From: Chloroflexota bacterium | Lineage (GTDB): Bacteria > Chloroflexota > Anaerolineae > Caldilineales > Caldilineaceae | Direction of reading: 5' to 3' | Assembly (NCBI GenBank): GCA_024277175.1 | Contig: JAJRVT010000039.1 | Location: forward strand, 1-61,042 | Length of the DNA stretch: 61,042 bases | Part shown: positions 35,091 to 46,550 of the stretch, one piece after another | Layout of the letters: each line of letters begins with the position of its first letter | Position numbering within the stretch: position 1 is the stretch's first letter | Made by a program: the position numbers and the translations under genes | Notes under the pieces: generated by a model | What the model was told of the DNA's origin: nothing | What the model saw: the letters and a program-made list of their open reading frames with translations, nothing else | The model's database searches: none

Positions 35091-35113
35091 ATTGCTTTCC
35101 TTTCGTATCATCC

Positions 35114-35199
35114 GTAGGCGCGGCTTGTAGCCGCACGATCTTCTATGTCCCGAGATGGACGGGCAAACCGGGAGTTGTGCGGCTGCAAGCCGCGCCTAC
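35114..35199. repeat. 23-bp GC-rich inverted repeat
   Basis: Arms 35114-35136 and 35177-35199 are complementary with one mismatch. Each arm itself contains a small palindrome (GCGGCTTGTAGCCGC; GCGGCTGCAAGCCGC). It lies between the glycosyltransferase stop and the MBL-fold gene and looks like a mobile or REP-type element. It is the only copy in the window. Confidence 0.8.
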
Positions 35200-35200
35200 G

Positions 35201-37504
<2,304 letters not shown>

Positions 37505-37519
37505 GGGTGAGTTGAAACC

Positions 37520-37584
37520 GCATTCCGGGATTCGGCCAGAAGATGCGCCGCAACGGCAGATGGTCTGGCCGAATCCCGGAATGC
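37520..37584 (+). repeat. 65-bp inverted-repeat element, copy 2
   Basis: Perfect 19-bp arms (GCATTCCGGGATTCGGCCA and complement) flank the core GAAGATGCGCCGCAACGGCAG... It has the same length as copy 1, in opposite orientation. It lies in the 100-base gap between the glycosidase and glycosyltransferase genes. Confidence 0.85.
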
Positions 37585-37604
37585 TAACTTGTTTAGGACG
37601 CTCC

Positions 37605-38897
37605 CTATTCCGCTGTCGTCCCGATGCTTTGCGTGTACGCCTTCATACTCTCATAGACCGGCTGTGGTGTAAAGTCGGGAGCCAGCAGGCGAAAATAGGC
37701 TTCGGGCTGGTCGTTACGCTCCCAGACGTCGGTGGCGCGCTTGAGATACCAGGTGTTGGCCACGCCGATCCAGGGCCATTCGTTGCGGATGCGTTCGTAG
37801 GCCAGGGGCAGGTACTCGGCCTGTTGCTCCAGGCTCACCTGGCCGTAGCGCTTGTCCGGGAGCTCGTCGGGGACCGCGTTCCAGTTCATCTCGCTGATCC
37901 AGATGGGCTTGTTGGCGTCGCCGTTGGCCACCATGAGATCGCGCACGAAGCGGTTGCGGCTGAAGTTGATGACCCGGGGTTGCATGCGCCGGTCGGTGGG
38001 GCCGGACCAGAGGCCGTAGCCCTGCATGGCCATGATGTCGAAATAGGGCGCGGCCCCGGCGTCGTACATCCGCTGCAGGAAGAGCAGGTCGTTGAAGTTG
38101 CGCCCGGCCGTCACCGTGCCGTCCAGGTCGATGGTCGCGGCCAGCGCGCCGGCGATGATGACCGCGTCCGGGTCCGCGGCGCGCGCGGCCGTGGCTCCGG
38201 CCTTCAGTAATTCGACATAATCTTCAGGGCTGATGGCTTGCTCGCCCCATTCCGGGTAGATGTTGGGTTCGTTCCAGAGCTGGTAGTAACGGACCCGGCC
38301 CTTGTAGCGGCTGACCACGGCGGAGACGAAGTCGGCGAAGTCCTGAACGTCGTCGGGCGGCGCGTAGGTCCCGATCTCGTCACCCGCGGCCCGGGACCAG
38401 GCCGGCGGGTTGGAGAGGCGCACGATCAGTTCCATGTCGTACTCTTCGGCCAGGTCCACAATATGGTCGTACTTTTCCCAGGCCGGGCGGGCCGGTTCAT
38501 GCCGTCGGTCCTCGAAGTCGCCCTTGCCGTGGATCTCGATGTCCTCCCAGGGGAACTACTGGCGCAGCCAGTGGTAGCCAGCCTCGCTGGCCATCTTCAC
38601 CGCCAGCTCCCGCTTGGCCGGATCGGCCTCCTGTTCCAGGAAAACGTTGACGCCGAAGGGGTTGACGTCCGCGTACCGGATCTCCGCGTCCGGCTCGGTT
38701 TTCAGCCGCGGACGCAGCAGGTCCCCGGCGCGGTCGGTCATGCCCTTGACCTGGGCGGCGAAGGCCTCCTCGCCCGTCTGGGACCACATCCAGGCGCGCG
38801 CGGGCGGCGTGCGCAGAATGAAAAAAGTCAGCCCGCCCAGGATGAGCAGGCTGATCCAGAGGTTGAGCGTCTGGCGTAATGGGGTGGGTGCGCGCAT
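37605..38897 (-). pseudogene. Clan GH-A glycosidase gene interrupted by an in-frame amber codon
   Basis: One continuous frame of 430 codons has a single TAG at 38556-38558 (codon 114). Before it: a membrane anchor (LNLWISLLILGGLTFFIL) and the first barrel strand (NPFGVNVFLEQ, then GYHWLRQ). After it: FPWEDIEIHGKG and the rest of the barrel with both catalytic Glu, acid/base in YYQLWNEPNIYPEW and nucleophile in PIWISEMNWNA. RQ-stop-FPWED reads smoothly if TAG was GAG or CAG. It is either a recent pseudogene, a sequencing error or a read-through. The intact form would be a membrane-anchored, extracellular beta-glycosidase near GH5/GH39. Confidence 0.8.
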
Positions 38898-38926
38898 GGG
38901 TGGATATGTCCGCGATGTGTGAAGGC

Positions 38927-39003
38927 GGGAGATTGGAGGTTGAGGAGATTGGGACGTCGGCGCGCTGATCCAATCTCTTCAGTCTCCAGTCTCTAATCTC
39001 TGA
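38927..39003. repeat. GATTGG-type repeat, copy 2
   Basis: GGAGATTGGAGGTTGAGGAGATTGG-like units on one side face CCAATCTCTTCAGTCTCCAGTCTCTAATCTC on the other, able to fold back. Same family as 12944-13036, and again between the 3' end of one minus-strand gene and the 5' end of the next. Confidence 0.7.
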
Positions 39004-39014
39004 CGATCTCTCGC

Positions 39015-40001
39015 CTAAGAATCAAAGTCAATCACGCCCTGCTGGCATTTGCCGTCGCCCGCTTCGCCGTCGGTGCGAATGTGGGCGATCTCCGAGATGC
39101 GTTTGCCTGTCTTGTCCACGATCCAGAAATACCAGTCGCCTTCGCGCGGGCCGGTGGAGCCAATGATGTGGGAATAGAAGCCCGTTCGCCAGCCCGGATA
39201 GCCTTCGTGTGGCCCGGATTGGATGGTGGCGACAGGCGGGCCATCGGGCGCGTAGCTGAAGGCCACTTCATACCCGCTGGCTGGCTGGCCGTTCTTGTAG
39301 GTTGTGCCCTCCACATAGGTCACACCCGCGTTGGGATCGCAGCGCTGGACGACCGCCTTGCTGAACTCATACTGGGGCTTGGGTGGGGCCGGCGGCGCGG
39401 TCGGCTCTGCTGGCGGCGGGGCCGTGGGCGGGGGAGCGGGCGTGGGCGGCGGCGGGGCTGGAATATTCTGAGCTACGGCTACGGTTTCTACGTTTTGAGG
39501 CGTCACCAACTGGCCGAAGACCCAGCCGGCCTGGCCGTTGTAGCCGATCTGCCACCAGTCGCCGGCGTCATTGCGCCCGGTGACCGGGTAGCGTTCACCG
39601 GGCTGGGCCGCGCCCAGAATATTGTAGTTCGTGCCCGGTCCATTGCGTACGTTGACGATACTGTTGACCACCACTTCAGCCGGTGCGGGAGCTGGCGTAT
39701 CTGTCGGTTGCGGCTCGGCGGTCGGCGCTTCGACGGGTTGCGACTCGCCTGGCTGCGCATCTGCCGGCTGCGACTCAACGGGCGGAGGTTCCACCGGCTG
39801 GGGGAGAACGGTCGCGACTTCCTGGCCTACTGGCTGGGTCAGCGGCTCGCTGATGACTTGGCCTTCAGGCGTGGGCGTGAAGGTGGGCATCGGCGTGCGC
39901 GTCGGCGGCGGCGGGGGCGCCGGGGATCCGCACGCGGCCAATGCCAGCAGGCCGGCCACAGTCGCCAATAGGAGCAGAGAAATTTTTTTGAATGTAAGCA
40001 T
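39015..40001 (-). CDS. SH3-domain lipoprotein
   Basis: 328 aa from ATG 40001. A lipoprotein signal ends LAAC (Cys24), so the protein is anchored outside the membrane. A Pro/Thr linker of the TPMPTFTPTPEG type and a Gln/Pro/Glu linker follow, then a bacterial SH3 domain (NSIVNVRNGPGTNYNILGAA, WWQIGYNGQAGWVFGQLV), another Pro/Ala linker and a C-terminal domain (PQYEFSKAVVQRCDPNAGVTYVEG on) with one Cys pair. SH3_3 domains commonly bind peptidoglycan. An in-phase start at 40073 lacks a signal at its N-terminus. Function: envelope binding, otherwise unknown. Confidence 0.82.
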   Translation of the reverse strand: MLTFKKISLLLLATVAGLLALAACGSPAPPPPPTRTPMPTFTPTPEGQVISEPLTQPVGQEVATVLPQPVEPPPVESQPADAQPGESQPVEAPTAEPQPTDTPAPAPAEVVVNSIVNVRNGPGTNYNILGAAQPGERYPVTGRNDAGDWWQIGYNGQAGWVFGQLVTPQNVETVAVAQNIPAPPPPTPAPPPTAPPPAEPTAPPAPPKPQYEFSKAVVQRCDPNAGVTYVEGTTYKNGQPASGYEVAFSYAPDGPPVATIQSGPHEGYPGWRTGFYSHIIGSTGPREGDWYFWIVDKTGKRISEIAHIRTDGEAGDGKCQQGVIDFDS

Positions 40002-40073
40002 CGACTTCAATCCCTTGCCTGACGCTGGGGGGCGATTTCCCCACGAACTTTGTAGCTGTTCCATGACCACCAT

Positions 40074-40389
40074 TGGAACGCGGATGTTGCCGGATGCCGC
40101 CAGATTTTCACAGATTTTTCAGGGAAAATCGTATCACCTCAATAATCCGGGGGCAGTCCATCGCATTAACCGGGCGAAAAAAGGGTAAATCGGCTTCGTC
40201 TTGGTCAATGCGACGCACTCGCCCCGAAAGATTGAGCAGGTACGGAAAATCCGTGAAAACCTGCTTTTATCAGCGACAATCCGCGTTCTAACGAAGCCTG
40301 TCTGAACAGTCATCTGAATTTTTACGATGACGTGTTTGCGACGATTCAGTTTAGCACAACGAAAATAGGACGCCTAAATCGGGGGGCGG
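40074..40389. other. Gene-free stretch upstream of the lipoprotein
   Basis: About 315 bases holding the lipoprotein leader and, toward the right, the start of the octamer tract. AT-rich runs (AGATTTTCACAGATTTTTCAG) lie near 40110. No convincing promoter pair or RNA gene is seen. Confidence 0.4.
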
Positions 40390-40484
40390 GTTCCAAGGTG
40401 AGGGGATGACAAGATGGCAGGGTGGCCAGATGAACAGCAGTCTCATCATCCTGTCACCTCCTCACCTTGTCATCTTGGAACTCG
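40390..40484. repeat. Period-8 TGACAAGA repeat tract, copy 3 (contains the helicase-loader stop)
   Basis: The left arm begins GTTCCAAGGTGAGG and the right arm, read in complement, GTTCCAAGATGACAAGG. The right arm holds the last codons and TGA stop (40470-40472) of the loader gene, and the left arm repeats those coding bases in inverted form. Octamer units GATGACAA and GGTGACAG recur. Confidence 0.85.
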
Positions 40485-41774
40485 TTTCCCTCGTTGGCTC
40501 CGGCTTCCCCGATAGCCGGGTGCGATGATGCCCCAGAACTGGCAGCGATTGACGTCGAACATGCGCGTGCGCAGCCAGGGTTCGATGTTGCCGGGCTTGG
40601 CGCTGGTGGTGATGACCGTGGGCAGCATGGCGTTGTAACGATAGTTGAGCAGTTGGAAGAATTTTTCCTTAGCCCAGGCCGAGGCACTCTCGGTGCCCAG
40701 ATCGTCCAGCACCAACAGGGGCGTGCGTTTGATCTCATCGAAGCGCTGGTCATAGGAGGTGGATGCCTGGGGGCTGAAGGCGGCGCGCAGATGGTCCAAC
40801 AGGTCGGGGGCGACCACAAACATGACATCGGCGCGCAATTCTTCGGCCTGGTAGTTGGCGATGGCTGCGGCCAGGTGGGTCTTGCCGCAGCCATAGGTGC
40901 CGGCCAGCACCAGCCAGCCCCGAGGCTCTCGGGCGAAGGCCTGGGCGGCCCGGAAGACATCCTGTAAATTGGCCCGCTCCTCGGCGGTCAGATCGTTGCG
41001 GCGGACATCGAAGGTCTCGAAGCGCTGATCCCGGTGCAGGTTGAGCGTGCTCAGGTCCGACTCGCTGGGGTTGAACCCGGCCCGGAAATCAGGCGCCAGG
41101 ATGGGGAAATAGTCCACAATGTTGCGGTCCAGCAGACGGCTGCGCAGACGCGGGTCCAGGTCTTCCAGGCGCTGGTTGGTGGTGATGACCGTGGGCAGTT
41201 GGGCGTTATAACGGTGGTTGAGCAACTGGAAGAGCTTCTCCTTGGCCCAGGCGCTGGCGCTGTGCGCCCCCAGGTCGTCCAGGATCAGTAAGGGGGTGGA
41301 GCGCACCTGTTCGAACAGTTCGTCGTAGCTCACATCGCTGTTGGGGCTGAAGGTGGCGCGCAGGTGGTCCAGCAGATCGGGCGTGATCATGAAGAGCGCG
41401 GGCTGTCCATGGGCCAGCCGTTCGTTGGCGATGGCCGCGGCCAGGTGGGTCTTGCCGCAGCCATAGGCCCCGGTGAAGAGCAGCCAGCCCTCCGGCTCCT
41501 GGGCGAAGGCGCGCGCGGTCTCGAACGCCCGGCGCAGGTTGTGGGCCTTCTCTGCCGATAGGTGGGTGGGTTCCGGGATGAAGGTCTCGAAGGTCAGGTT
41601 CCTGACCGAATCCAGGCTGCCCATACGCTGTAGCCGGTTTAGCCGGCGATCCATGCGCTCCTGCTCCTGGCAGGCGCAGGGGATGGCCTTGCCGAAGTCG
41701 GGATGGCCGACCGGCACGTCCAGCAGCACATAGCCAATGCCGCCGCAGATCGGGCATACGTCAGACTCGCTCAT
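40470..41774 (-). CDS. DnaC/DnaI-like helicase loader with two tandem AAA+ domains
   Basis: 434 aa from ATG 41774, chosen for AGGAG upstream and because it follows the dnaD stop. A Cys-rich start ([12 protein letters not shown] ... CAC) resembles the DnaI zinc region. Two AAA+ modules of the DnaC type follow, with Walker [10 protein letters not shown] (102-110) and GTYGCGKTH (292-300), Walker B LLILDDLG and LLVLDDLG, and near-identical SASAWAKEK(L/F)FQLLN(H/Y)RYNA. Usual loaders have one module of about 250 aa. In the family, the ATPase opens and loads the DnaB ring. It lies directly downstream of dnaD and dnaB. The duplication is internal and in frame. Confidence 0.85.
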   Translation of the reverse strand: MSESDVCPICGGIGYVLLDVPVGHPDFGKAIPCACQEQERMDRRLNRLQRMGSLDSVRNLTFETFIPEPTHLSAEKAHNLRRAFETARAFAQEPEGWLLFTGAYGCGKTHLAAAIANERLAHGQPALFMITPDLLDHLRATFSPNSDVSYDELFEQVRSTPLLILDDLGAHSASAWAKEKLFQLLNHRYNAQLPTVITTNQRLEDLDPRLRSRLLDRNIVDYFPILAPDFRAGFNPSESDLSTLNLHRDQRFETFDVRRNDLTAEERANLQDVFRAAQAFAREPRGWLVLAGTYGCGKTHLAAAIANYQAEELRADVMFVVAPDLLDHLRAAFSPQASTSYDQRFDEIKRTPLLVLDDLGTESASAWAKEKFFQLLNYRYNAMLPTVITTSAKPGNIEPWLRTRMFDVNRCQFWGIIAPGYRGSRSQRGKRVPR

Positions 41775-41784
41775 GGCCTTTCTC

Positions 41785-42537
41785 CTAGCCGCGGATGATG
41801 CCGGAGAACTCGTCCGGGAGATAATCCCGTCGGCGCCCTTCTTCAGTAGTTCGTCCAGTGATTTCATGCTCGTCGTCTTCCTTGCCTTCGGTTTCCCAGC
41901 GTTTGAGGATGGCCTGGATGTAGCGCAGGGCGCGTTTGTTGCGGCTGACCGCGATCTCGAACGCTTCCGTGATCCAGTCCGGCGGGTAGCTGCGCTCCAT
42001 GTCCCGCAACTGCTCGGCGATCATGGGCGTCATCAGGCCGATGTTCTGTTCGTACATGATGAAGACGTTGGGGCGCTCCACTTTGAGCCGGGCTTCCTGG
42101 GGGATGATCTCTTGCAATTCGTTCAGCCGCCCCTGGCGAATGAGGGCCACGGTCTGGCGCCCCTTGACCGTGTTCATGAAGTACCAGTCCTCGCTGAGCG
42201 CGTCTTCGCTTTCCGGCTCTCCTGTCTCGATGTCCATGCGCAGGAGGGTGTTGCGGGCCACCGCCCGTTCCAGTGCGTCTTCCAGGGCCTGCTGGGGCGT
42301 GCGCAGATCGTTGTCCAGGTTCAGGCTCTCCAGCAGGATCTCGTCGCCGCGCAAGTCGCTGCCGCGCAGGTAGCGCAGCCGTCCCTCCTGCTCATTCAGC
42401 AGCCAAAAACAGTGAAGGGTCAGTTTCAACTCCGCCAGATCGTCGATCAGCGGCAGCAGATCTGTAAAGAAGAAATCCGGTATCACCACGGCCTTCATCC
42501 TGGCGTCTGGAAAGCCGATAAAGCCTGTCTGTTTCAT
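41785..42537 (-). CDS. dnaD: DnaD-domain primosome protein
   Basis: 250 aa. The N-terminal winged-helix-like half ([30 protein letters not shown]) is followed by a DnaD/DnaB2 helical domain at the C-terminus: [51 protein letters not shown]. The YxxxIxxxW tail binds single-stranded DNA in Bacillus proteins. It works in replication initiation or restart with the loader and DnaB. It starts about 50 bases after dnaB and is followed by the loader within 11 bases. Some of the N-terminus is not family-like. Confidence 0.82.
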   Translation of the reverse strand: MKQTGFIGFPDARMKAVVIPDFFFTDLLPLIDDLAELKLTLHCFWLLNEQEGRLRYLRGSDLRGDEILLESLNLDNDLRTPQQALEDALERAVARNTLLRMDIETGEPESEDALSEDWYFMNTVKGRQTVALIRQGRLNELQEIIPQEARLKVERPNVFIMYEQNIGLMTPMIAEQLRDMERSYPPDWITEAFEIAVSRNKRALRYIQAILKRWETEGKEDDEHEITGRTTEEGRRRDYLPDEFSGIIRG

Positions 42538-42585
42538 AAAACCCCCGCGAACATAGCGTTCGTCGTTCGTCCTTGGTCGTTGGTC

Positions 42586-43944
42586 TTAATAATCGAGATC
42601 CGTGTGTTGAATCTCCAGATCCCGGAACTGGGTCAATTCCTTGCGGAAGTAGAGACTGACCGTACCGGTGGAGCCGTGGCGGTGCTTGGCCACGATTACA
42701 TCGGCGATGTTCTGGCGGTCGGTGTCCTCGATGTAGTAATCTTCCCGGTAGATGAAGAGCACCGCGTCCGCGTCCTGCTCAATGCTGCCACTCTCTCTCA
42801 AATCAGAAAGCATAGGCCGCTTGTCGGCCCGGCTCTCCACGGCGCGGCTAAGCTGGCTTAGCGCCAGGACCGGGACGTTGAGTTCACGGGCCAGCCCTTT
42901 GAGTGAGCGGCTGATATAGCTGATCTCCTGCTGCCGGTTCTCGTTGCGCCCGCTCTGGCCGCTCATCAACTGCATGTAGTCGATCAGGACCAGATCCAGG
43001 CCATGCTCGGCGAAGAGACGGCGAGCCTTGGTGCGGATCTCGTTGACGCTGGCCGCGGGCGTATCGTCGATGAAGATGTTGGTTTGCGCCAGCCTGTTGG
43101 CCGCTTCCAGCAGGATCGGCCATTCTTTGTCATAGATCTGGCCCAGACGCAGGCGGTGGCTGTCGATGCCCGTCTCCATAGCCAGGAGCCGCTGCACCAT
43201 CTGTTCGTTGCTCATTTCCAGGCTGAAGATGGCGACGCGCGTGTCATGGAGTTTGGCTGCGTTCTGGGCCACGGAGATGGCGAAACTGCTTTTGCCCATG
43301 CCCGGACGGCCGGCCAGGATGATCAGGTCACTCTTCTGGAAGCCGCCCAGCATCCGGTCCAGCATGCTGAAACCAGTGGGCACGCCCATGAGCGTTCCCT
43401 GATTGCGGGCCAGGAAATCGATCTGATCGACCACGTTGCTCATGATGGCGCGCACGGGCGTCAGATCCCGATGAATGCGACTCTCAGAGACGCCAAAGAT
43501 GATCTGCTCTGCCCGATCGACTACGGTCGCCACGTCCTGGCGTTCATCGTAGGCCAGTTCTGCGATCTTGCTCGCGGCGGAGATCAGGCGACGTAGCACG
43601 GCCGTGCGTTCGACGATGCTGGCGTAGTGGTCCACGGACATGGCCGAAGGCGTGCTGTTGACCAGATCGGTGATGTAGGCCGGGCCGCCCACATCATCCA
43701 ACTGCTCACGCCGCTCCAATTCATCCACCAACGTCACGTAATCCAGGGGATCATGGCGTTCGTTGAGGCTCAGCATGGCGTCGTAGAGCCAGGCGTGTCG
43801 CTCGCGGAAAAAGTCCTGCGGGCGGAGGAAGCTGGCCACCTTGATGATGGCGTCCTGGTCGATCAGGAGCGAGCCGAGCACCGCGCGTTCGGCTTCGATA
43901 TTGGCGGGTATGGATTTGATGAGCGTTTCTTGCGTGTCGTTCAT
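42586..43944 (-). CDS. dnaB: Replicative DNA helicase DnaB
   Basis: 452 aa, standard length, no intein. The N-terminal helical domain ([22 protein letters not shown]) is followed by the RecA-type motor: Walker [19 protein letters not shown], Walker [15 protein letters not shown], and the arginine-finger region [14 protein letters not shown]. It unwinds DNA ahead of the replication fork as a hexamer. With dnaD and the double-AAA+ loader it forms one minus-strand set. Confidence 0.95.
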   Translation of the reverse strand: MNDTQETLIKSIPANIEAERAVLGSLLIDQDAIIKVASFLRPQDFFRERHAWLYDAMLSLNERHDPLDYVTLVDELERREQLDDVGGPAYITDLVNSTPSAMSVDHYASIVERTAVLRRLISAASKIAELAYDERQDVATVVDRAEQIIFGVSESRIHRDLTPVRAIMSNVVDQIDFLARNQGTLMGVPTGFSMLDRMLGGFQKSDLIILAGRPGMGKSSFAISVAQNAAKLHDTRVAIFSLEMSNEQMVQRLLAMETGIDSHRLRLGQIYDKEWPILLEAANRLAQTNIFIDDTPAASVNEIRTKARRLFAEHGLDLVLIDYMQLMSGQSGRNENRQQEISYISRSLKGLARELNVPVLALSQLSRAVESRADKRPMLSDLRESGSIEQDADAVLFIYREDYYIEDTDRQNIADVIVAKHRHGSTGTVSLYFRKELTQFRDLEIQHTDLDY

Positions 43945-44032
43945 GCCTTCTCAAAGACCTCTGGGTCCTCGTGCAATGAATAAGGTTGAGCAAAATCGCT
44001 GGAAAAGCTGGGGATAACGTCCCCTACATGCG

Positions 44033-44069
44033 AAACGGCGGGCTGGCCTCAAGGGCAGCTCCGCCGTTT
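44033..44069 (-). terminator. Hairpin between the bifunctional nuclease and dnaB genes
   Basis: AAACGGCGG (44033-44041) pairs with CCGCCGTTT (44061-44069), with a further GCTG/CAGC stem inside. No T run follows on the minus strand, so it may attenuate rather than end the transcript that runs on into dnaB. Confidence 0.45.
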
Positions 44070-44098
44070 GGGTGCGTCGGTTGACTTTTGACTCGCGC

Positions 44099-44629
44099 TC
44101 AGGCGCCCAGCAGGTTGTCCAGATCCAGGCCTTCGACGAAGTCATTGAAGGCGCCCAGATCTTTGTCGATCTCTTCATCTTCCTGCATCTCAGGACCGCC
44201 CATCTCGTCGCCTGTGAGGCTCATCTCCGGTTCCGGCTCCATGCCCGCGAGTTCCATCACCTCATCGGCCACGTAAATAGGAGCGTCCACGCGCACGGCC
44301 AAGGCGATGGCGTCGCTGGGTCGACTGTCGATCTCCAAGGTTTCGTCGTCCATTTCCAGGATGATGCGAGCGTAGTAGGTGTTTTTCTCCAGGCCGTTGA
44401 TGACCACGTATTGCACTTCTCCACCCAGGGTCTCCAGCACATTTTTAAGCAGATCGTGGGTGAGCGGTCGGGGCGCTTCCATTCCTTGTAGTTGAAGGGT
44501 GATGGCGTCAGCTTCGAACGGGCCGATCCAGATGGGCAAATAAAGACTCCCCTCTTTTTCTTTGAGGACCACGATACGATGTTGCGACATCAAACTCACG
44601 CGAATGCTGTCGATTGCCACTTCGATCAT
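44099..44629 (-). CDS. Bifunctional nuclease family protein (DUF151)
   Basis: 176 aa. The family core is complete: [59 protein letters not shown], and [21 protein letters not shown]. The BFN domain (about 130 aa) degrades RNA and DNA in plants; bacterial roles are unclear. An acidic tail of about 45 residues ([20 protein letters not shown]) follows. Promoter at 44734-44762. It may share a transcript with dnaB. Confidence 0.88.
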   Translation of the reverse strand: MIEVAIDSIRVSLMSQHRIVVLKEKEGSLYLPIWIGPFEADAITLQLQGMEAPRPLTHDLLKNVLETLGGEVQYVVINGLEKNTYYARIILEMDDETLEIDSRPSDAIALAVRVDAPIYVADEVMELAGMEPEPEMSLTGDEMGGPEMQEDEEIDKDLGAFNDFVEGLDLDNLLGA

Positions 44630-44733
44630 GCTGTTTTCTCTCCCGAAGATCCTCTTATCAAGACAGGGGACAGGCTATAAGCCATCGCGTTCCTGTCATT
44701 AAAAGGACGCAACAATGGCGAAGTCCACGCGGG

Positions 44734-44762
44734 ATTATAGCATATCTGCAAGCGTCTGCAAA
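44734..44762 (-). promoter_or_regulatory. Promoter of the bifunctional nuclease gene
   Basis: On the minus strand TTTGCA (44757-44762), a 17-base spacer and a perfect TATAAT (44734-44739). The start near 44727 leaves a leader of about 98 bases. Confidence 0.65.
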
Positions 44763-44815
44763 GTGTTTTTGACGCCTGTCAGGAGGATGTCCTTGTGGTT
44801 TGACTGCTTAAAAAT

Positions 44816-44844
44816 TTGTTGGAAAAACTCGTATATGGTATTAT
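44816..44844 (+). promoter_or_regulatory. Promoter of tRNA-Pro
   Basis: TTGTTG (44816-44821), a 17-base spacer and TATTAT (44839-44844), ending 15 bases before the mature tRNA 5' end. It is back to back with the promoter at 44734-44762. Confidence 0.65.
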
Positions 44845-44858
44845 GCCGGGTGCAATTC

Positions 44859-44932
44859 CGGGGAGTAGCGCAGCTCGGTAGCGCGCATCGTTCGGGTCGA
44901 TGAGGTCGGAGGTTCGAATCCTCTCTCCCCGA
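44859..44932 (+). tRNA. tRNA-Pro (anticodon CGG)
   Basis: A complete cloverleaf: acceptor CGGGGAG/CTCCCCG, D stem GCGC/GCGC with loop AGCTCGGTA, anticodon stem CATCG/CGATG with loop TTCGGGT (anticodon CGG, reading CCG), and T arm GGAGG-TTCGAAT-CCTCT. Discriminator A; CCA is not encoded. It is a single tRNA with its own promoter and terminator. Confidence 0.95.
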
Positions 44933-44940
44933 CTGTCGAA

Positions 44941-44975
44941 AGGGGCCAGCCTCAGGCTGGCCCCCTTTTATTTTT
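44941..44975 (+). terminator. Terminator of tRNA-Pro
   Basis: AGGGGCCAGCC and GGCTGGCCCCCT form an 11-bp stem with a tiny loop (44941-44965), followed by TTTTATTTTT. Confidence 0.92.
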
Positions 44976-45002
44976 GCGATCATATCATTTCAGGAGTTCA
45001 TC

Positions 45003-45329
45003 ATGCCTTTCTTCGATTTGGAAAACCGTGAGCGTAAGTCTGTTGTTCCAGGCATCGATATCCGCACCTTTTGGGGCGAAGAGATATTGCTTTCCGTAGC
45101 TGATCTGGAGCCGGGCGCGGTGCTGCCGACCCATAGCCACCCCCACGAACAGGGCGGCGTCATCCTCTCCGGCGAACTGACCCTGACCATCGGGGATGAG
45201 ACCCGCGTCCTGCACGTCGGCGATATGTATATCGCACCCGGCGGCGTGGAGCACAGCGGCGTGGCCGGTCCGGAAGGCTGCGTTGCGTTGGACATTTTTA
45301 GCCCTGTGCGGGAAGAATACAAATATTAG
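45003..45329 (+). CDS. Cupin-domain protein
   Basis: 108 aa, a single small beta barrel. Cupin motif 1 is LPTHSHPHEQGGVILSGELT with the metal-binding His; motif 2 is HVGDMYIAPGGVEHSG. CAGGAG precedes the ATG. Stand-alone cupins of this size are metal-dependent isomerases, dioxygenases or simple binders; nothing narrows the choice. It ends 17 bases before a membrane dipeptidase gene and is likely co-transcribed. Confidence 0.85.
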   Translation: MPFFDLENRERKSVVPGIDIRTFWGEEILLSVADLEPGAVLPTHSHPHEQGGVILSGELTLTIGDETRVLHVGDMYIAPGGVEHSGVAGPEGCVALDIFSPVREEYKY

Positions 45330-45346
45330 CCATTGGAGCACCCATT

Positions 45347-46444
45347 ATGACAAAAAAATATTCGGTCCTCGATGGCCACAATGACACCCTCCTCCGGCTT
45401 TTTGAGAAAGAGGGCGGTCACCTGCACTCTTTTTTCCAGGGTAGCGACCAGGGGCATATTGATTTGCCCCGCGCACAGGCGGGAGGATTCGCCGGCGGTT
45501 TCTTCGCTGTGTTCGTCCCCAATCCCAGGGACAAGCAGGCCACGTCCACCGATTCCTATCCCGGCTCCGCGTCGAGAAAAGGGGCGGACGGCGTGATCCG
45601 GTACGAGATTCCCATGCCCAAGCCCCTGGGTTATGAATACGCCACGCGCACTGTCATGAGTATGATCCGTCTTCTCTACGCGATGGAGGCGCAGTCGAAA
45701 GGCCGCGTGGCCATTGTGCGTACAGCCGATGGGCTCGAATCCGCCATCGCCGACGGCGCGCTGGCTGCGATCCTTCACTTCGAGGGGGCGGAAGCCATCG
45801 ATACGGACATGAACGCGCTCCACGTCTACTACGCCGCCGGCCTGCGCTCCCTGGGCATTGTCTGGAGCCGTCATAACGCCTTCGGATATGGCGTCCCCTT
45901 TAAGTACCCCGCGGGACCGGACATCGGTCCCGGGCTGACCGACGCCGGCAAGCGGCTGGTGGATGAATGTAACGCGCTGGGGATTATGGTCGATCTCTCC
46001 CACCTGAACGAGGCCGGTTTCTGGGACGTGGCCGCGCGCACTTCTGCGCCTCTGGTCGCGACCCATTCCAATGCCCACGCCCTTTGCGCTTCGCCTCGCA
46101 ACCTGACCGACAAACAGCTCGACGCGATTGCCGAATCTGGCGGGGTGGTCGGGTTGAACTATCATGTGGGCTTTTTGCGGGCGGACGGCAGGTCGGATCA
46201 GGACACTTCGCTCAGCGAGATCGTGCGCCACGCCCTCTACATGGCCGACCGTATCGGCGTCGATCACCTGGCGCTTGGTTCGGACTTCGATGGCGCCAAA
46301 ATGCCGACGGATCTGAAGGACGTGGCCGGACTGCCCAGGCTGACGGCCGCGCTGCAGGATGCCGGTTTCAGCGACGACGACCTGCTGAAGATCACCCACC
46401 GCAACTGGATCCGGGTGCTACGGGAGACCTGGCGGCAGAACTAA
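45347..46444 (+). CDS. Membrane dipeptidase (M19 renal dipeptidase family)
   Basis: 365 aa. The zinc site of the amidohydrolase barrel is visible: DGHNDTLLR (His, Asp), the bridging Glu in ILHFEGAEAI, His in VATHSNAHAL, and Asp in LGSDFDGAKMP. It hydrolyses dipeptides, including D-amino-acid-containing ones. No signal peptide is visible, so it is cytoplasmic here. It follows the cupin gene closely; a degenerate copy of the 65-bp repeat lies just after its stop. Confidence 0.88.
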   Translation: MTKKYSVLDGHNDTLLRLFEKEGGHLHSFFQGSDQGHIDLPRAQAGGFAGGFFAVFVPNPRDKQATSTDSYPGSASRKGADGVIRYEIPMPKPLGYEYATRTVMSMIRLLYAMEAQSKGRVAIVRTADGLESAIADGALAAILHFEGAEAIDTDMNALHVYYAAGLRSLGIVWSRHNAFGYGVPFKYPAGPDIGPGLTDAGKRLVDECNALGIMVDLSHLNEAGFWDVAARTSAPLVATHSNAHALCASPRNLTDKQLDAIAESGGVVGLNYHVGFLRADGRSDQDTSLSEIVRHALYMADRIGVDHLALGSDFDGAKMPTDLKDVAGLPRLTAALQDAGFSDDDLLKITHRNWIRVLRETWRQN

Positions 46445-46446
46445 AA

Positions 46447-46510
46447 CATTCCAGGATTCGACCACAAGATACGTCGCGACAGGGCATGGTCTGGCCGAAT
46501 CCCGGAATGC
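46447..46510 (+). repeat. 65-bp inverted-repeat element, copy 3 (degenerate left arm)
   Basis: The right arm is identical to copies 1 and 2 (TGGCCGAATCCCGGAATGC). The left arm ACATTCCAGGATTCGACCA carries three changes and the core has several more. Same orientation as copy 2. Confidence 0.8.
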
Positions 46511-46550
46511 GGTTTCATCACAGTTTGTGAGCACTCAAAGGACGCGTGGT

